In this document: one piece after another, positions 6,235 to 13,650 of the stretch
Position numbering within the stretch: the first letter of the stretch is position 1
How the letters are laid out: each line of letters begins with the position of its first letter
Assembly: GCA_038078755.1 (NCBI GenBank)
Contig: JBBTSQ010000009.1
Span: 1-27,984, forward strand
Length of the DNA stretch: 27,984 bases
Reading direction: 5' to 3'
Origin: JBBTSQ01 sp038078755
Lineage (GTDB): Bacteria > Patescibacteriota > Minisyncoccia > Phycocordibacterales > JBAYGS01
Translations under genes and position numbers: made by a program
Notes under the pieces: model-generated
The model's database searches: none
What the model saw: only the letters and a program-made list of their open reading frames with translations
What the model was told of the DNA's origin: nothing

Positions 6235-8526
6235 ATGCATACGGAAACTTACAAAGTGAAAGGAATGCATTGTGCCAGTTGCGCTGGGATTATCGAGAAA
6301 ACCGTTAAAAAAACGGTGGGTGTTCATTCTGCTCACGTAAATTATGGTACAGAGACAGCTAAGATTGTTTTTGACGAATCTAAAGTTGGCCCACAACAAA
6401 TTTCCCAGACTATTGAAAAGCTTGGTTATTCTTTGTCGACAGAAACGGCTAGAGAAATGGGAATGTCTGAAGATGAGCATGCTTTGCATCTTGGACTCAA
6501 CCAAAGTAAAAAAGAAAAACTTGCCGAAGTTCTCGATTTAAGAAATAAAATAATTTCTGCTATTCCTCTTGCTGTATTCAGTATCTTTGTTATGGGTTGG
6601 GATATTTTTGCGGAATACAAACTCATTTCACCAATGAGTTACACGGTTAAAGAATTTATTCACCACCTCCTTCCTCTTTTCGCAACCTACACACTATTTG
6701 TGGTGGGGAAGCCGTATCTTTTGGGTTTTTACCGCTTTCTTCGATATGGTAAAGCCAACATGGACACACTCATCGGTATTGGTACTTCGGCTGCGTATTT
6801 GTATAGCTTTGCAGTAAGTGCGCTCGAAGATACACTCAGGCCATTTCTGAATGTTGAGTACACCTATTACGATGTCACCATCGTCGTAATCACTTTTATC
6901 GCTCTCGGAAAATATCTTGAAGCGAAATCAAAAATAAAAACTGGAGATGCAATTGAAAAATTATTAAATCTTCAGGCAAAGACTGCACTTGTCGTTCGTG
7001 ATGGTGTCGAGACAGAAATTTCGATAAATGAGGTGAAGCACGGAGATCTTATCGTGATCAAACCCGGGGCTCGCATTCCTGTGGATGGAGTTGTTACTGA
7101 TGGCGTATCGTTTGTAGATGAATCAATGGTCACTGGTGAAATCATGCCCACTCAAAGAAAAATTGGCGACACGGTGGTAGCGGGTACGATAAACACCACG
7201 GGTTCATTTACCTTCAAAGCAACAAAGATAGGTTCGGAAACACTACTTGCCCACATTATTAAAATGGTGGAAGAAGCGCAAGGAAGCAAGGCGCCGATTC
7301 AGGCACTTGCGGATAAAATTTCAAGTGTGTTTGTGCCGGTTGTACTTGTTATCGCTTTTCTTACCCTTGGCGCTTGGTTATTTTTTGCTACCGGTCTGCT
7401 TGGATTTGCCCAAGCCCTGTCTTATGGACTTGTTTCTTTTGTTGGGGTGCTTGTGATTGCCTGTCCATGCGCTCTCGGGCTTGCAACACCGACCGCTATT
7501 ATTGTCGGGGTAGGTAAAGGAGCGCGAGAAGGGATTTTAATTAAAGACGCAGCCACTTTAGAAAAATTGCACAAAGTAGATACGGTGATTGTCGATAAAA
7601 CAGGAACCATTACCATCGGCAAACCAATTCTTGTTGATATGGTAAATCTTTCAAATCAGACCGACGATGCTCTGGTATCAATCCTTGCATCACTTGAAAA
7701 GAAATCCGAACATCCGATTGCGTATGCGATTACTAATTACGCAAAGGAGAAACAAATAAAAATAGAAGATGTTTCAGATTTCGAGAGTATCCAAGGTAAA
7801 GGAGTAAAGGGTGCGGTGGGAGGTGTTGAATATTTTGTTGGCAATACAAAATTTATGGAAGATCTTGCGGTGACCTTCGACGATTCCAAAATTGCCCCTT
7901 TCACGGCTCAAGGTAAGACACCCGTACTTCTCGCAACGAAAGAAAAAGTTCTCTGTTTTGTAATGATCGGCGATGAAATAAAAGCAGAATCAAAACAAGC
8001 AATCACTGATTTACACAAGCTTGGCATACAAGTGGTGATGCTCACTGGAGATGATGAGAAGGTTGCAAAATACATTGCGTCGCTTGTTGGTATCGATGAT
8101 GTGGTTGCCCGTGTATTGCCGGCTGATAAATTGACAAAGATAAAAGAATTGCAGTTGGCGGGGAAAATTGTGGCGATGGCGGGGGATGGTGTGAATGACG
8201 CTCCGGCACTTGCGCAAGCGGATGTTGGTATTGCAATGAGTACCGGTACTGATGTGGCTATCGAGTCTGCCGGTATCACTCTTCTTCATGGCGATATTTC
8301 AAAATTGGTTAAAGCGATTCGACTTTCTAAAATCACAATGCGGGGCATTAAGCAGAATCTTTTTTGGGCGTTCATCTACAACATTGTCGGCATCCCGCTT
8401 GCGACCGGGGTATTTTATCCTGTTTTCGGATGGCTTTTGTCACCGGTGTTTGCTGGCCTGGCGATGGCCTTTTCGAGTGTGTCGGTCGTGACCAATTCGC
8501 TTCGGTTGAAGGCTAAGAAATTATAA
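6235..8526 (+). CDS. copA: Copper-exporting P1B-type ATPase
   Basis: 763 aa; pumps Cu(I) out of the cytoplasm using ATP. There is one N-terminal HMA domain with GMHCASC (Cys13, Cys16), then membrane helices, the actuator with TGE (residues 300-302), the metal-binding CPC (410-412) in the sixth helix, the phosphorylation site DKTGT (Asp454), a nucleotide-binding domain with SEHPIAYAI, and GDGVND (650-655). The final two helices hold YNIVGIPLA and the Met/Ser block MAFSSVSVVTNSLRL typical of Cu(I) pumps. Length and domain order are normal for a single-HMA CopA. It is translated 3 nt after csoR. Confidence 0.96.
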   Translation: MHTETYKVKGMHCASCAGIIEKTVKKTVGVHSAHVNYGTETAKIVFDESKVGPQQISQTIEKLGYSLSTETAREMGMSEDEHALHLGLNQSKKEKLAEVLDLRNKIISAIPLAVFSIFVMGWDIFAEYKLISPMSYTVKEFIHHLLPLFATYTLFVVGKPYLLGFYRFLRYGKANMDTLIGIGTSAAYLYSFAVSALEDTLRPFLNVEYTYYDVTIVVITFIALGKYLEAKSKIKTGDAIEKLLNLQAKTALVVRDGVETEISINEVKHGDLIVIKPGARIPVDGVVTDGVSFVDESMVTGEIMPTQRKIGDTVVAGTINTTGSFTFKATKIGSETLLAHIIKMVEEAQGSKAPIQALADKISSVFVPVVLVIAFLTLGAWLFFATGLLGFAQALSYGLVSFVGVLVIACPCALGLATPTAIIVGVGKGAREGILIKDAATLEKLHKVDTVIVDKTGTITIGKPILVDMVNLSNQTDDALVSILASLEKKSEHPIAYAITNYAKEKQIKIEDVSDFESIQGKGVKGAVGGVEYFVGNTKFMEDLAVTFDDSKIAPFTAQGKTPVLLATKEKVLCFVMIGDEIKAESKQAITDLHKLGIQVVMLTGDDEKVAKYIASLVGIDDVVARVLPADKLTKIKELQLAGKIVAMAGDGVNDAPALAQADVGIAMSTGTDVAIESAGITLLHGDISKLVKAIRLSKITMRGIKQNLFWAFIYNIVGIPLATGVFYPVFGWLLSPVFAGLAMAFSSVSVVTNSLRLKAKKL

Positions 8527-8528
8527 TC

Positions 8529-8942
8529 ATGAAAAAAATTATTTTAGTTATAACGGCTACTTTTTTGCTTAATTTTGTCTGGGAAAATGCTCAAGCGGTT
8601 TTGTACCAGCCGCACGGTGATGCGTGGGGGACACTTGTTCGGTGTTCGACCGCAGCGTTTGGCGATGTTGTATTGGTGGGCGGAATTTATTTTCTACTCT
8701 CGATATTTCTGTCGTCATGGCGTTGGTTTGAGGTGATGAACACAAAAAAGTGGATTGCGCTCTCGGTTGTTTCTGTCGCAGTCGCTGTCGGTGTCGAGTG
8801 GTGGGGGCTCGCTTCTCTCCGGTGGGCGTATTCGGACAGTATGGCGATCATTCCTTTTGTCGGAGTCGGTGTCGCTCCGGTGGCGCAGTTGCTTTTGCTT
8901 AACCCACTTATTCTTTTCGTTAGTAAAAAAATATCATTATGA
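8529..8942 (+). CDS. Small multispanning membrane protein of copper operon
   Basis: 137 aa with four or five predicted membrane segments. Conserved-looking features are FVWENAQ near the N-terminus, EWWGLASLRWAYS in the middle and a final hydrophobic PVAQLLLLNPLILFV helix. Tryptophan-rich proteins of this kind occur in CPR genomes, as far as I recall, but I know no function. It contains one Cys and no clear metal-binding cluster. It starts 2 nt after copA and its stop overlaps the next start (ATGA), so it is translationally coupled within the operon. Confidence 0.7.
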   Translation: MKKIILVITATFLLNFVWENAQAVLYQPHGDAWGTLVRCSTAAFGDVVLVGGIYFLLSIFLSSWRWFEVMNTKKWIALSVVSVAVAVGVEWWGLASLRWAYSDSMAIIPFVGVGVAPVAQLLLLNPLILFVSKKISL

Positions 8943-9412
8943 GTATGAATTATTTTAGAAATATAAGCGCAAATATCTTAGTTTTTGCTTGCGGGTATCT
9001 GGGGATGTTATTCCTACAGCGTCTGAATCAATATTTGAATATAGCAAGCTTTCAATTACCTGTGTATATAGGTAATTTACTTATTGTCATTGGGGTAAGC
9101 ATACGAATATGGGCATCTATTGCTTTTTCAAAAAGCAAAGTAGAAATTTTTGGAATGCTTGGGATTGATGACCATCGCAAATTAATTATTTCAGGGCCGT
9201 ATCAATATTCAAGAAATCCTTTATATGTCGGTATTGTTCTTATAACTCTTGGCTTTGCTCTTTTGGCGGGTTCATTTGTAGGATTAATTCTTACTTTTTT
9301 ATTTTTTATCTTCTGGGATTATTTAATTAAATCTAGAGAAGAGCCTGAATTAGAAAATATATTTGGTGATGAGTATCTCAATTACAAATTGAAGGTTAAT
9401 CGATGGATTTAA
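8939..9412 (+). CDS. Isoprenylcysteine methyltransferase-family membrane protein
   Basis: 157 aa, with three to four membrane helices. The C-terminal block GPYQYSRNPLYVG plus EEPELENIFGDEYLNYK matches the SAM-binding tail of the ICMT/PEMT (isoprenylcysteine or phospholipid methyltransferase) superfamily. The bacterial substrate is unknown; a lipid or small thiol is possible. The start overlaps the previous stop by 4 nt. Its base composition is clearly more A/T-rich than the genes on either side, which suggests later acquisition into the operon. Confidence 0.8.
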   Translation: MSMNYFRNISANILVFACGYLGMLFLQRLNQYLNIASFQLPVYIGNLLIVIGVSIRIWASIAFSKSKVEIFGMLGIDDHRKLIISGPYQYSRNPLYVGIVLITLGFALLAGSFVGLILTFLFFIFWDYLIKSREEPELENIFGDEYLNYKLKVNRWI

Positions 9413-9419
9413 TTTCTTT

Positions 9420-10439
9420 ATGAAAACACACACATTTCACGTTCAGGGTATGCATTGCAAGGCTTGCGTGGCGCTTATTGAGAGTGAACTTGTTGATGTT
9501 CCGGAAGTAGCAAAAGCGAAATCATCGCTTACAGACCACAGTGTCGAAGTCGTGGGGGACTTTGGCGACAAGACTTTAGAACACATTGCGCGAGATTTGA
9601 GCGAAGTATTGAAACCACATGGCTACAGTCTCTCACTGACGAAGCAAAGACATTCGGTCGCGTGGAGCGATTTTAAGATTGCGGTACCGATCGCGGGGGC
9701 ATGTATTGCTTTATTTATTATTCTGCAAAAACTAGGCATCGTGAATCTGGTGAATACGTCGGAGGTTGGATATGGTACGGCATTTATAATCGGCCTAATT
9801 GCTTCCGTGTCCACCTGTATGGCAGTAGTGGGTGGTTTGGTACTTTCAATGTCAGCCACGTTTGCCAAGGAAGGGGACAAGGTAAGGCCGGCAGTACTAT
9901 TTCATATCGGCCGTCTTGTTTCCTTTTTTGTCCTCGGGGGTGTGATTGGTGCGCTCGGGTCGGTGTTTACTTTGAGCACAACACTTACTTTTGTATTGAG
10001 TCTCGTTGTGGGAGTGGTGATGCTTATTCTCGGGATCAATTTGCTTGATGTGTTCCACGACGCAAAAAGGTTACAACTCTCAATGCCGAATGTTGTGACC
10101 AAACATACTCGGGCACTTGCAACTTTCAACCACACCGCCACCCCGGTACTCCTCGGTATTGCCACATTCTTTTTGCCGTGTGGCTTTACGCAATCCATGC
10201 AACTTTATACTCTTTCAACCGGCAGTTTTATGACTGGCGGATTGACCATGCTTGTCTTTGCTCTGGGCACGTTGCCGGTTTTAGCACTCATCAGCTTTAG
10301 TTCTGTCCGTATCCATGGCGCACTGCAATCGAGCATCTTTTTCAAAACGGCAGGGCTGGTCATTATCGCCTTTGCGGTGTTTAATGTAATTAACAGTCTG
10401 GTTATAATTGGTTTGTTATCGCCGGTATTTACTTTCTAA
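9420..10439 (+). CDS. HMA domain fused to TauE/SafE-DsbD-like transporter
   Basis: 339 aa. Residues 1-70 form a heavy-metal-associated domain with GMHCKAC (Cys13, Cys16). After a linker come about six membrane segments of the sulfite exporter/DsbD_2 (UreH-like) type. The family's paired signatures are STCMAVVGGLVLSMSA near the second helix and FFLPCGFTQSMQLYTL near the fourth; both contain cysteines that could relay metal or electrons across the membrane. Such HMA fusions accompany CopA in several bacterial copper loci. The protein probably moves Cu(I), or reductant for it, to the exterior and may hand copper to the cupredoxin-like protein encoded 4 nt downstream. The transported substrate is inferred from context. 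Confidence 0.8.
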   Translation: MKTHTFHVQGMHCKACVALIESELVDVPEVAKAKSSLTDHSVEVVGDFGDKTLEHIARDLSEVLKPHGYSLSLTKQRHSVAWSDFKIAVPIAGACIALFIILQKLGIVNLVNTSEVGYGTAFIIGLIASVSTCMAVVGGLVLSMSATFAKEGDKVRPAVLFHIGRLVSFFVLGGVIGALGSVFTLSTTLTFVLSLVVGVVMLILGINLLDVFHDAKRLQLSMPNVVTKHTRALATFNHTATPVLLGIATFFLPCGFTQSMQLYTLSTGSFMTGGLTMLVFALGTLPVLALISFSSVRIHGALQSSIFFKTAGLVIIAFAVFNVINSLVIIGLLSPVFTF

Positions 10440-10443
10440 CACT

Positions 10444-10827
10444 ATGAAATCAACCATATTCTCTGTTGTCCTTGCGGGGGGATTAATTTTCGGCGCTTTT
10501 TTCTTTACGGGACGGACCGGCGATTTGCCCACAACTTCGGTTGATCCAGTCCGCATTGTTGATGGCATTCAGATTGTCAGTCTTTCTGCCAAAGGAGGGT
10601 ACTATCCAAAAACGAGTGTCGTCTCCGCTGGTGTGCCGACCGTGCTTCGAGTGAATACGAGTGGCACATTCGACTGTTCGTCATCAATTCGTATTCCAGA
10701 TATGAATATTAGCAAACAATTACCGTCGTCTGGAATCACCGACATCAATCTGGGTACCTTATCTCAAGGCACGATTGTGGGTTCTTGTGGGATGGGTATG
10801 TATTTTTTTGAGATTCAGGCGAAATAG
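10444..10827 (+). CDS. Membrane-anchored cupredoxin-like protein without histidine
   Basis: 127 aa. An N-terminal hydrophobic helix (residues 4-22) should anchor it outside the membrane. The rest is a beta-rich cupredoxin-like domain with SGTFDCSSSIRIP and GSCGMGMYFFEI near the end, as in cupredoxin_1-type domains next to copper transporters. The protein has no histidine, so the usual His2-Cys-Met blue-copper site cannot form. Two Cys (FDC, SCG) and the Met residues of GMGM could make a Cu(I) site. I start at 10444; an upstream in-frame start at 10408 would overlap the transporter gene. It is the last gene of the copper operon. Confidence 0.75.
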   Translation: MKSTIFSVVLAGGLIFGAFFFTGRTGDLPTTSVDPVRIVDGIQIVSLSAKGGYYPKTSVVSAGVPTVLRVNTSGTFDCSSSIRIPDMNISKQLPSSGITDINLGTLSQGTIVGSCGMGMYFFEIQAK

Positions 10828-10836
10828 TATGCGAGG

Positions 10837-10878
10837 GATTCCGGCCGTTCGGGACTACTGCCCCGAACGGCCGGAATC
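10837..10878 (+). terminator. Strong hairpin after copper operon
   Basis: A perfect 17-bp stem gattccggccgttcggg/cccgaacggccggaatc with an 8-nt loop, 9 nt after the cupredoxin stop. It is followed by A rather than T residues on the + strand, so if it terminates, it does so without a classical T-tract. Confidence 0.65.
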
Positions 10879-10923
10879 AAAAAACCGCTATCTTTGAGGA
10901 CAGGGTCGTCAAAGATAGCGGTT
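10879..10923 (-). terminator. Terminator of the dUTPase-like gene
   Basis: A 15-bp perfect stem (10883-10897/10909-10923) with an 11-nt loop, followed on the - strand by six T residues (10884-10879). It lies 5 nt past the stop of the - strand gene, back to back with the hairpin of the convergent copper operon. Confidence 0.85.
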
Positions 10924-10928
10924 GCGAA

Positions 10929-11537
10929 TTAGTGGTGTCCAGTTGAGCCGTTGCAACCACAACCCCGTTTGCTCTTACGCAAAGCAGAATGGCGCTCTAC
11001 GGTGATCAGTTCGGGGCGAACAGCGTGTTCGAATACCAGTTGCACCAATCGTTGCCCATGCCGGATCTCAAATGGCTTCGAACTGTCATTGATCAGCACT
11101 GCCACAGGCTCTCCTCGGAAATCGGGGTCTCCGGGAACGTCGGCAGAGGCTACCACAATGCCTCGAAACGGCGTGCTTCCGCGAGGGCGAACATACCAAC
11201 AGAGACAATGGGGTACATCAAGGGTAATTCCAGATGCAACAACACATCGACCGTGGGGAGGAAGGACGTACACCCATTCGTATCCACCACCTTCTTTTTT
11301 CACCCGTTGTGCACGCTTTCGAGCTTTGGTATCCTCGGGCCTCTTGGTGAAGTCAAAGTAGGCGATACGACGTTCGGGATGATCTTTTTCAAATTCAAGC
11401 GACACAATCGCTCGTACACCAAGATCAAATCCCACCGCGCCAGCAGTCTTCCGTTCTGGCTTATGGCCTCCAGGGATGACGAATACTTTTACTTGTTCTG
11501 CTGGATTGTTACTAGGTAGTTTCTTTTTTGATTTCAA
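10929..11537 (-). CDS. Divergent dUTPase-superfamily protein with insertion
   Basis: 202 aa with trimeric dUTPase motifs in order: I AGAVGFDLG (32-40), II RPRGST (117-122), III ADVPGDPDFRGE (132-143), IV GQRLVQLVFE (161-170), and V as RGCGCNGSTG (191-200) in place of the usual RGxxGFGSTG. A basic insertion of about 45 residues (about 47-92) separates motifs I and II. The Asp of motif III and the Ser of motif II remain, so dUTP/dCTP-type hydrolysis is possible; a canonical dut lies 1.7 kb away, so this may be a specialised paralogue. I choose a TTG start at 11537 with GAGGAGG 5 nt upstream; the longer frame starts with TTG at 11579, inside the promoter region. Confidence 0.75.
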   Translation of the reverse strand: MKSKKKLPSNNPAEQVKVFVIPGGHKPERKTAGAVGFDLGVRAIVSLEFEKDHPERRIAYFDFTKRPEDTKARKRAQRVKKEGGGYEWVYVLPPHGRCVVASGITLDVPHCLCWYVRPRGSTPFRGIVVASADVPGDPDFRGEPVAVLINDSSKPFEIRHGQRLVQLVFEHAVRPELITVERHSALRKSKRGCGCNGSTGHH

Positions 11538-11584
11538 ATGAACCTCCTCTTTATTAAAAGGTTTTTGTTCTGTATACAATTATA

Positions 11585-11612
11585 TCATATAAAAGTAAAA
11601 GCACAAGCTATT
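11585..11612 (-). promoter_or_regulatory. Promoter of dUTPase-like gene
   Basis: On the - strand: TTGTGC, a 16-nt spacer and TATAAT, then a leader of about 40 nt carrying the Shine-Dalgarno GAGGAGG. The coordinates of the boxes are approximate to a base or two. Confidence 0.6.
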
Positions 11613-11670
11613 GTGTTTGCGTGTAATTTGTTACGCTCAAAATAGAAATGACTAGTGAAAGGAGTTCTGT

Positions 11671-12072
11671 ATGACAATCTATGTTGGATGTAGTCTGACC
11701 CAAGCTCCCGCCGATTTCAAACGAAGCGTTGAATGGCTCAAAGAAAGTCTTCGTGATGCGGGCTACGAGACTCTTGAATTTTTGGGTTTGATCCATGGTA
11801 CCGAGCGAGATGTCTATCAGCACGATATCCAGAATTGTGTTGGTAAGTGCGATTTTTTCCTCGCTGTGTGTGATCTGCCTTCGATCGGTCTCGGCTACGA
11901 GTTGGGCACGGCCGTCGAGAAACATGGTCTGCCGACGCTTGCTGTCGCACATGTCGACAGCAAGGTGACTCGTCTGGTGCTCGGTATCGATCACCCACTC
12001 TTTCGTTTTGAACGCTATCATGAAATGGCGGAAGTGGTTGAGATGGTGAAGCGTTACGCGCCACTTCAATGA
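11671..12072 (+). CDS. Nucleoside 2-deoxyribosyltransferase-like protein
   Basis: 133 aa. The N-terminal beta strand MTIYVGCSL with a following TQAPADF loop, the central ERDVYQHDIQNCVGKCDFFLAV (an Asp and acidic cluster) and the block GLGYELGTAVEKHGLPTLAV match the NDT/DRTGG superfamily; the Glu in GYELG is the expected nucleophile position. Such enzymes exchange bases between deoxynucleosides or hydrolyse (deoxy)nucleoside monophosphates. The neighbouring deoxynucleotide genes support this role. It has a clear Shine-Dalgarno (AAAGGAG) 7 nt before the ATG, unlike most housekeeping genes here, and is divergent from the dUTPase-like gene. Confidence 0.75.
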   Translation: MTIYVGCSLTQAPADFKRSVEWLKESLRDAGYETLEFLGLIHGTERDVYQHDIQNCVGKCDFFLAVCDLPSIGLGYELGTAVEKHGLPTLAVAHVDSKVTRLVLGIDHPLFRFERYHEMAEVVEMVKRYAPLQ

Positions 12073-12081
12073 TTTTTCACG

Positions 12082-12111
12082 ACGGACACTTAACACGGTG
12101 TCCGTTTTCTT
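12082..12111 (+). terminator. Terminator after deoxyribosyltransferase-like gene
   Basis: Stem acggacac/gtgtccgt (8 bp) with an 8-nt loop, followed by a T-rich tail (tttctttt). Confidence 0.85.
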
Positions 12112-12140
12112 TTGCATACAGATAGGTGAATCGGTATACT
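12112..12140 (+). promoter_or_regulatory. Promoter of the dCMP deaminase-dut unit
   Basis: TTGCAT (12112-12117), a 17-nt spacer and TATACT (12135-12140). The ATG at 12147 follows after 6 nt, predicting a leaderless mRNA. Confidence 0.7.
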
Positions 12141-12146
12141 AACGGT

Positions 12147-12677
12147 ATGGCTAAAAAACAATCAAAATCTGTTAAGAAAATTGAGGAGAAAAAAACACCC
12201 CACACTCGTCCGTCTTGGGATGAGTATTTTATGAATATTGCCGAGCTGGTGGGGAGTCGGGCGACTTGCGACCGAGGTCGCTCTGGGTGTGTAGTGGTAC
12301 GTGATCGACGAATGCTCGTGACCGGCTATGTCGGATCACCAGTGGGTATGGCGCATTGTGATGAATTGGGTCATGAGATGCATACGGTGATCAATGATGA
12401 TAATACTGAATCAAAACATTGTGTACGTACGGTCCATGCGGAACAAAACGCAATCGCTCAAGCGGCCCGGATGGGAATTGCATTGGACCAAGCAACACTC
12501 TATTGTCATATGACCCCTTGTTATATTTGCGCAAAAATTTTAATTAATGCAGGGATTAAACGCATTGTTGCTTTGAAAGATTATCATCAGGCAGAGAAAT
12601 CAAAAAAAATTTTCAGACAAAGTGGTGTTGAATTTGTACTCTTAAATGCTGAAAAGGAAAAATACGCAGGTCAATAA
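12147..12677 (+). CDS. dCMP deaminase (zinc-dependent)
   Basis: 176 aa of the cytidine/deoxycytidylate deaminase fold. The zinc site is complete: VHAEQNAIAQAAR supplies His and the catalytic Glu, and TPCYICAK supplies the two Cys. RPSWDEYFMNIAELVGSRATC at the N-terminus and VTGYVGSPVG are typical of dCMP deaminases (ComEB-like). It produces dUMP for thymidylate synthase. The Lys/Ser-rich first 20 residues are not conserved. The start at 12147 is fixed by the -10 box 6 nt upstream. It is followed 9 nt later by dut, very likely on the same mRNA. Confidence 0.92.
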   Translation: MAKKQSKSVKKIEEKKTPHTRPSWDEYFMNIAELVGSRATCDRGRSGCVVVRDRRMLVTGYVGSPVGMAHCDELGHEMHTVINDDNTESKHCVRTVHAEQNAIAQAARMGIALDQATLYCHMTPCYICAKILINAGIKRIVALKDYHQAEKSKKIFRQSGVEFVLLNAEKEKYAGQ

Positions 12678-12686
12678 CGTGTTGCA

Positions 12687-13109
12687 ATGAAAGTCAAAAT
12701 TAAAAAAATCCATCCAGATGCGACCATCCCTAAATTTGCACATATAAATGATGCGGGTATGGATATTTGTGTACCCGAGCGAGTGACTATTGCTCCGGGG
12801 GAGCGGAAATCGATTCCACTTGGTCTTGCATTTGAAATCCCTGATGGATATGTGGGGTTATTGTGGGATAAAAGCGGATTGTCGCACAAGTACGGTATCA
12901 AAACTTTTGGTGGGGTGATTGATGCGGGCTATCGTGGAGAAGTGCATGCTGGAGTAATGAATCTTTCGAAAGAAACGTACGTGTTTGAGAAAGGGCATAA
13001 GATTGTGCAATTATTGATCCAAAAAGTTGAGCACCCAACCATAGTGGAAGTTACAGAATTATCAGATAGTCACCGGGGGGCGAGGGGATTTGGCTCAAGT
13101 GGAAAGTAG
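12687..13109 (+). CDS. dut: dUTP diphosphatase
   Basis: 140 aa; hydrolyses dUTP to dUMP and pyrophosphate, keeping uracil out of DNA and feeding ThyA. All five trimeric-dUTPase motifs are present: DAGMDI (22-27), the KSGLS block, GGVIDAGYRGE with the catalytic Asp, KGHKIVQLLI, and RGARGFGSSG at the C-terminus, which closes over the active site. The length is normal. It is downstream of dCMP deaminase in one unit and convergent with folA, the two stops being only 2 nt apart, with no room for a terminator between them. Confidence 0.95.
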   Translation: MKVKIKKIHPDATIPKFAHINDAGMDICVPERVTIAPGERKSIPLGLAFEIPDGYVGLLWDKSGLSHKYGIKTFGGVIDAGYRGEVHAGVMNLSKETYVFEKGHKIVQLLIQKVEHPTIVEVTELSDSHRGARGFGSSGK

Positions 13110-13111
13110 TA

Positions 13112-13636
13112 TCAGTGTGGACGCTCAAGATCGATCCATGTGTAGGTAAGTCCTGTTTTTTCGTCTACCCTTTTCTCTCGAAAAGTCTCGTGAGTGAAAT
13201 CTGGGTACGGTGGAAAAAATATGTCTCCGTAGGCGTCACTTTCAACCAGAGTGAGGTAGAGTTTTTGAGTGAGTGGAAGCCCTTGGGTATAGATTTCTCC
13301 TCCACCAATTAGAAATATTTCTGGATTTGTCGGGTTTTTCATTATTTCTTTTTCCCAAGCATTCTCAATTGCGTCCGGGATACTCCCCACTACTGTCGCG
13401 TCAGGGGCGACAAAGCTTTTGTCTCGAGTAGCCACAAAATTATCGCGGTTGGGAAGGGCTTTGCCGATAGACTGATAGGTTTTTCTACCCAAAATCACTG
13501 CATGGCCGGAAGTGATTTGTTTGAAGCGTTTTAAATCGTCTGAAATGCGAAAAAGCAGATTAGCGCCGTTACCAATACAGCCGTTTTTGGTTGTTAGTGC
13601 TGCCACAATACTGACTTTCGGCTTACTTTGAGTCAT
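13112..13636 (-). CDS. folA: Dihydrofolate reductase
   Basis: 174 aa; reduces dihydrofolate to tetrahydrofolate with NADPH. It has IVAALTTKNGCIGN at the N-terminus, the Asp of ISDDLKRFKQIT as substrate-binding acid, VILGRKTYQSIGKALPNRDNFV for NADPH, and IFLIGGGEIYTQGLP. The usual LPW after the first loop is LLFRIS here, a modest deviation. It lies 14 nt downstream of thyA on the same strand, so thyA-folA is a two-gene operon: ThyA makes dihydrofolate and FolA recycles it. Confidence 0.95.
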   Translation of the reverse strand: MTQSKPKVSIVAALTTKNGCIGNGANLLFRISDDLKRFKQITSGHAVILGRKTYQSIGKALPNRDNFVATRDKSFVAPDATVVGSIPDAIENAWEKEIMKNPTNPEIFLIGGGEIYTQGLPLTQKLYLTLVESDAYGDIFFPPYPDFTHETFREKRVDEKTGLTYTWIDLERPH

Positions 13637-13650
13637 TAATTAACAAATTG

